A DNA stretch of 64,000 nt from positions 43,859 through 107,858 of the forward strand of contig JAEZCF010000056.1 of NCBI GenBank assembly GCA_023430045.1, in the 5' to 3' direction. Both the position numbers and the translations under genes were made by a program. The notes beneath the pieces were generated by a model, which did no database searches, was not told the DNA's origin, and saw nothing but the letters and a program-made list of their open reading frames with translations. The stretch comes from Pseudomonadota bacterium. GTDB lineage: Bacteria; Pseudomonadota; Gammaproteobacteria; Xanthomonadales; Xanthomonadaceae. Numbering within the stretch: position 1 is the stretch's first letter; the number at the start of each line of letters is the position of its first letter. This document shows positions 61,677 through 64,000 of the stretch, piece after piece.

Positions 61677-62485
61677 TCGAGTTGCTCCAGGCGGCGGCGC
61701 AGGTTGTACAGGATGGCCGCGGTCGCACCCCATATGCGCTGCCCCGGCCAGGTGTATTCCAGCACGTGGCGCACGCGGCCACGGTGGGTGATATCCACGT
61801 GGCGCAGGTTGTCCGCGCTCATCAGGTACTCCAGGGGGACTTCGAACACGTCGGCGACCTCGTCGGGCGAAGGCACCGGAGTGAACCCCGGATCGACCAC
61901 CGCGACCACCGGCGTGACGCGATAACCGGTGATGGTCACGAAGGGGTCCAGATAACCCAATGCCTCCACCTGCGCGGCCGGCAGCGCGATTTCCTCGGCA
62001 CTTTCGCGCAGCGCGGCGGCCACCGCGTCGGCATCATCCGCTTCGGTACGCCCCCCCGGGAAACCGACCTGGCCACCATGCTGGCGCAGTGTTTCGGTGC
62101 GGCGCGTCAGGATCACCTGGGCGCCGTTCGCGCGCGGCACGATGCCGGCCAGCACCGCCGCTTCCACCAGAGGACCGCGCGGAAGCAGATCGGCCAGTTC
62201 GCTGCGATTCCAGCCGTCGCCCGCCGGTGGGCTATCCAGTGGATGCAGCGCGCGCATCAGCCGTGCATGGTCGGCCAGCGGACCGCGCAGTACCTGCCGC
62301 AGCTGGTCGCGCAGCGGCAGGCGGCGATGCAGGATGTGGTTGCGCTCGTGGTCGCTCATCGACGACCACCGGGCGATTTCATCGATATGGCGCAGGCATC
62401 CGATGCAGGACCGGTGAAGGTCCAGCGTACAGAGGCCGACGCAGGGACTGGGAACCGCACGCGTCGCTTCTTCCGTCGTTCTCAC
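61673..62485 (-). CDS. DUF1289-NUDIX fusion (CoA pyrophosphatase-like)
   Basis: A 270-residue protein. Residues 12-50 form a DUF1289 module with four Cys (SPCVGLCTLDLHRSCIGCLRHIDEIARW), usually a stand-alone metal-binding protein. A NUDIX domain follows, with the box GGRTEADDADAVAAALRESAEEI matching Gx5Ex7REUxEE, and GGQVGFPGG as in CoA pyrophosphatases. The joined arrangement is unusual. It is the first gene of a pair with the sulfurtransferase. Confidence 0.87.
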   Translation of the reverse strand: MRTTEEATRAVPSPCVGLCTLDLHRSCIGCLRHIDEIARWSSMSDHERNHILHRRLPLRDQLRQVLRGPLADHARLMRALHPLDSPPAGDGWNRSELADLLPRGPLVEAAVLAGIVPRANGAQVILTRRTETLRQHGGQVGFPGGRTEADDADAVAAALRESAEEIALPAAQVEALGYLDPFVTITGYRVTPVVAVVDPGFTPVPSPDEVADVFEVPLEYLMSADNLRHVDITHRGRVRHVLEYTWPGQRIWGATAAILYNLRRRLEQLE

Positions 62486-62526
62486 CCGCTTACCTTAACG
62501 CGAACGGCAGCCCTGTGCCGGGCACG

Positions 62527-62557
62527 AAAAACGCGCCGGCACAGGGCACCGGCGCGT
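62527..62557 (-). terminator. intrinsic terminator of the FKBP-like gene
   Basis: Arms ACGCGCCGG (62531-62539) and CCGGCGCGT (62549-62557) form a 9-bp stem. On the - strand it is followed by five T residues. It lies about 65 bp beyond the FKBP-like stop; a degenerate SMAG (62602-62624, TTAC end) overlaps that stop. Confidence 0.8.
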
Positions 62558-62620
62558 CGGGTTTCCGCATCCTTCAAGTGGACATGCGCCGACCGGACAG
62601 CAGCCGGACAGAGCCCGGCT

Positions 62621-63325
62621 TTACTTGACGCTGACCAGCTTGATCTCGAACTGCACAGCCACGTTCGGCGGGAACGGGGTGCGCGGGTCGGCGCCGTACG
62701 CCTGTTCCGGCGGCAGCGTGACTTCCCACTTCGAGCCGGCCGGCATCTGCAGCAGGGTCTCGCGCATGGCCTTCATCTCGACTTCGCTCAGCTTCATCGA
62801 GGGGATCTTCTGGGCCGGACGGGCTTCCGTGGGGCGCTGGCCGTACGGGAACGGGCCGGCAACTTCCAGTTCCACGTTGCTGGCCTGGGTCGGCTTGGCG
62901 CCCTTGCCGGCTTCGATCACGCGGTACTGCACGCCGCTGGCAAGCGTCTGCACACCGGCCTTGCCCTTGTTCTCGGTGAGGAACTGGGTGCTCTTGGTCT
63001 TGTTTTCGGCAGCAGCCTTGTCGTACTCGGCCTTGGCAGCCTGCGCACGACCCTGCTCGCGCTTCTGGAATGCTTCAACCGCCGGCTTCAGCTGGTCGGC
63101 GGTTATCGCCGGCTGCTTCTTGGCGTAGGCATCCTGCAGGCCCTTCACCACCGAGTTGATGTCCAGCTGCTCACCGCGACCGGTCAGCTCCGCCAGGTTG
63201 TTGCCGTAGTCGTAACCGAAGTAGTAGCTCAGCTTGCCCTTTTCGGACGAAACGTCTTGGGCGAAGGCATTGCCCGTCAGGGCCAGGGCCGCGACGGCGA
63301 CCGCGATAGAACGCAACTTCATCAA
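62621..63325 (-). CDS. FKBP-type peptidyl-prolyl isomerase-like protein with altered active site
   Basis: A 234-residue secreted protein. The signal peptide (SIAVAVAALALTGNAFA) is followed by an FKBP_N dimerisation helix region (KLSYYFGYDYGNNLAEL to about residue 120) and an FKBP_C domain. The C-terminal half keeps the LASGVQYRVIEAGKG start, the AYG motif and FEIKLVSV. The residues that line the active site in Mip/FklB (the FD pair, the Arg after it and the Trp of IPGW) are missing or replaced (GPFPYGQRPTEARP, EMKAMRETL). A chaperone role is more likely than normal isomerase activity. Confidence 0.82.
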   Translation of the reverse strand: MMKLRSIAVAVAALALTGNAFAQDVSSEKGKLSYYFGYDYGNNLAELTGRGEQLDINSVVKGLQDAYAKKQPAITADQLKPAVEAFQKREQGRAQAAKAEYDKAAAENKTKSTQFLTENKGKAGVQTLASGVQYRVIEAGKGAKPTQASNVELEVAGPFPYGQRPTEARPAQKIPSMKLSEVEMKAMRETLLQMPAGSKWEVTLPPEQAYGADPRTPFPPNVAVQFEIKLVSVK

Positions 63326-63474
63326 ACAATTCTCCAGGGGGGGTAACTCAGGGCACTGTTCGCCGCCCTGAGGCGACGGGTTAGGATAGCCGTCGCACGA
63401 TGGAACCGCTACTGACTACGGGAGCTTTGACCTGACTGCGTTTCAAGAGTTCAACGTCACTTTTTTTTAACGTT

Positions 63475-63726
63475 ATGGAGCATTCCGTGGCCGAAATTCC
63501 GACCGTCTCCCCCTGCCCGGGCGCCACGCGACGCGCCGCGGCGGCGTGCCGGAGGGGGCGGACACCGGCCGACAGCCTGCTTTCCCGGCGTGGCCCACCG
63601 CTCCGCACGGGCATTATGCGACACCGGTCGCCCCTGCGCACGTCGCCACGCCTGCCGATCGTCCCCGCCGCCGCTGGCGGCCTGCGGTCCGGGTCGCTCG
63701 CTGCCCTGGCCGGGGTATCCCGATAG
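63475..63726 (+). CDS. uncertain 83-residue ORF
   Basis: An open frame (MEHSVAEIPTVSPCPGATRR...) that ends with TAG immediately before the next ATG in the same frame. An overlapping frame (63546-63848) gives a proline-rich sequence (QPAFPAWPTAPHGHYATPV) that also looks plausible. I cannot tell which, if either, is expressed. A run of eight T residues (63461-63468) lies just upstream. Confidence 0.25.
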   Translation: MEHSVAEIPTVSPCPGATRRAAAACRRGRTPADSLLSRRGPPLRTGIMRHRSPLRTSPRLPIVPAAAGGLRSGSLAALAGVSR

Positions 63727-64000
63727 ATGGCACGTCAGGTGGCACGCTGTCCCGACCCCGTCGAGCTGTTCGCGCGGCTGCAGGCCGACGACCTCGACGG
63801 CGCCCTGCAGGCGGGGTTGATGGCCTATGTACCCCTGCCGGCCGATGACCGTTGCGTTGCGGGCCATCCGGACCTTCCGGCACGCCTGCAGCAGGCCCAG
63901 CAGCAGCTGCGCAGTGCCTGGGACGCCCGCGAACGGCATCGCGCACGTGCGGTGCGGCTGGCACGGCGCGAGGCCGAACGCGACGCGCGCCGTGCGCCGC
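63727..64000 (+). CDS. unknown protein truncated by the window edge
   Basis: An ATG at 63727 opens a frame with no stop to the window end (91 codons). The protein begins MARQVARCPDPVELFARLQ, contains LMAYVPLPADDRCVAGHPDLPARL, and then becomes strongly helical and Arg/Ala-rich (AWDARERHRARAVRLARREAERDARR), suggesting a coiled coil. I do not recognise the family. Confidence 0.55.
   Translation, partial: MARQVARCPDPVELFARLQADDLDGALQAGLMAYVPLPADDRCVAGHPDLPARLQQAQQQLRSAWDARERHRARAVRLARREAERDARRAP

Overview
The window looks like a chromosomal segment of a Stenotrophomonas-like member of the Xanthomonadaceae. The evidence is high-GC codon use, typical xanthomonad gene content (Oar-like TonB receptor, miaB-phoH-ybeY-corC, petABC next to sspA-sspB) and many short GTAG-ended palindromes that match the SMAG repeats described in Stenotrophomonas maltophilia. 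The genus call is an inference; no rRNA or other marker gene lies in the window, and I saw no tRNA, CRISPR array or intact insertion sequence.

Bases 1-9540 form a visibly AT-richer island that encodes a class I lanthipeptide (RiPP) system. In order it holds LanC cyclase, a GTG-started precursor peptide with a double-glycine leader, an HlyD-type adaptor, a C39-peptidase ABC exporter, a full-length LanB dehydratase and a Fic-domain protein. All are on the + strand, with overlapping or abutting ends from the adaptor onward. The predicted core peptide is strongly acidic and carries a repeated (S/T)-x-x-C pattern, so a chain of small lanthionine rings is expected. No immunity or regulatory gene is visible, but the left end of the window may cut the island.

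Bases 9541-34200 are mostly housekeeping: an Oar-like TonB receptor, a degenerate YciK-like SDR with grxD, an Fe/Mn-SOD homologue that has lost three of four metal ligands, purEK, a Trm112-like protein with nadC, a DUF2272 protein with SMAG repeats inside its frame, sspBA, the cytochrome bc1 operon petABC, a lytic transglycosylase, a GST, miaB, phoH-ybeY, corC, a DUF4105 protein and corA.

Bases 32830-46087 are a putrescine uptake and utilisation region (sad, potI-potH-potG, potF, puuA, and puuB divergent). An EmrAB-outer-membrane-factor efflux operon separates potF from potGHI, with repeats at both of its borders.

Bases 46088-64000 hold a PleD-like REC-REC-GGDEF diguanylate cyclase, a bacteriohemerythrin behind an Anr/FNR-type box, an MHS-family transporter, a ParB-like protein, a DUF445 protein, and a Fur-box-preceded iron-uptake operon (TonB siderophore receptor, DUF3649, PepSY, DUF3325). 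These are followed by rlmKL, a small alpha/beta hydrolase, an amidase, a sulfurtransferase, a DUF1289-NUDIX fusion, an FKBP-like protein lacking several catalytic residues, and a truncated unknown gene at the right edge.
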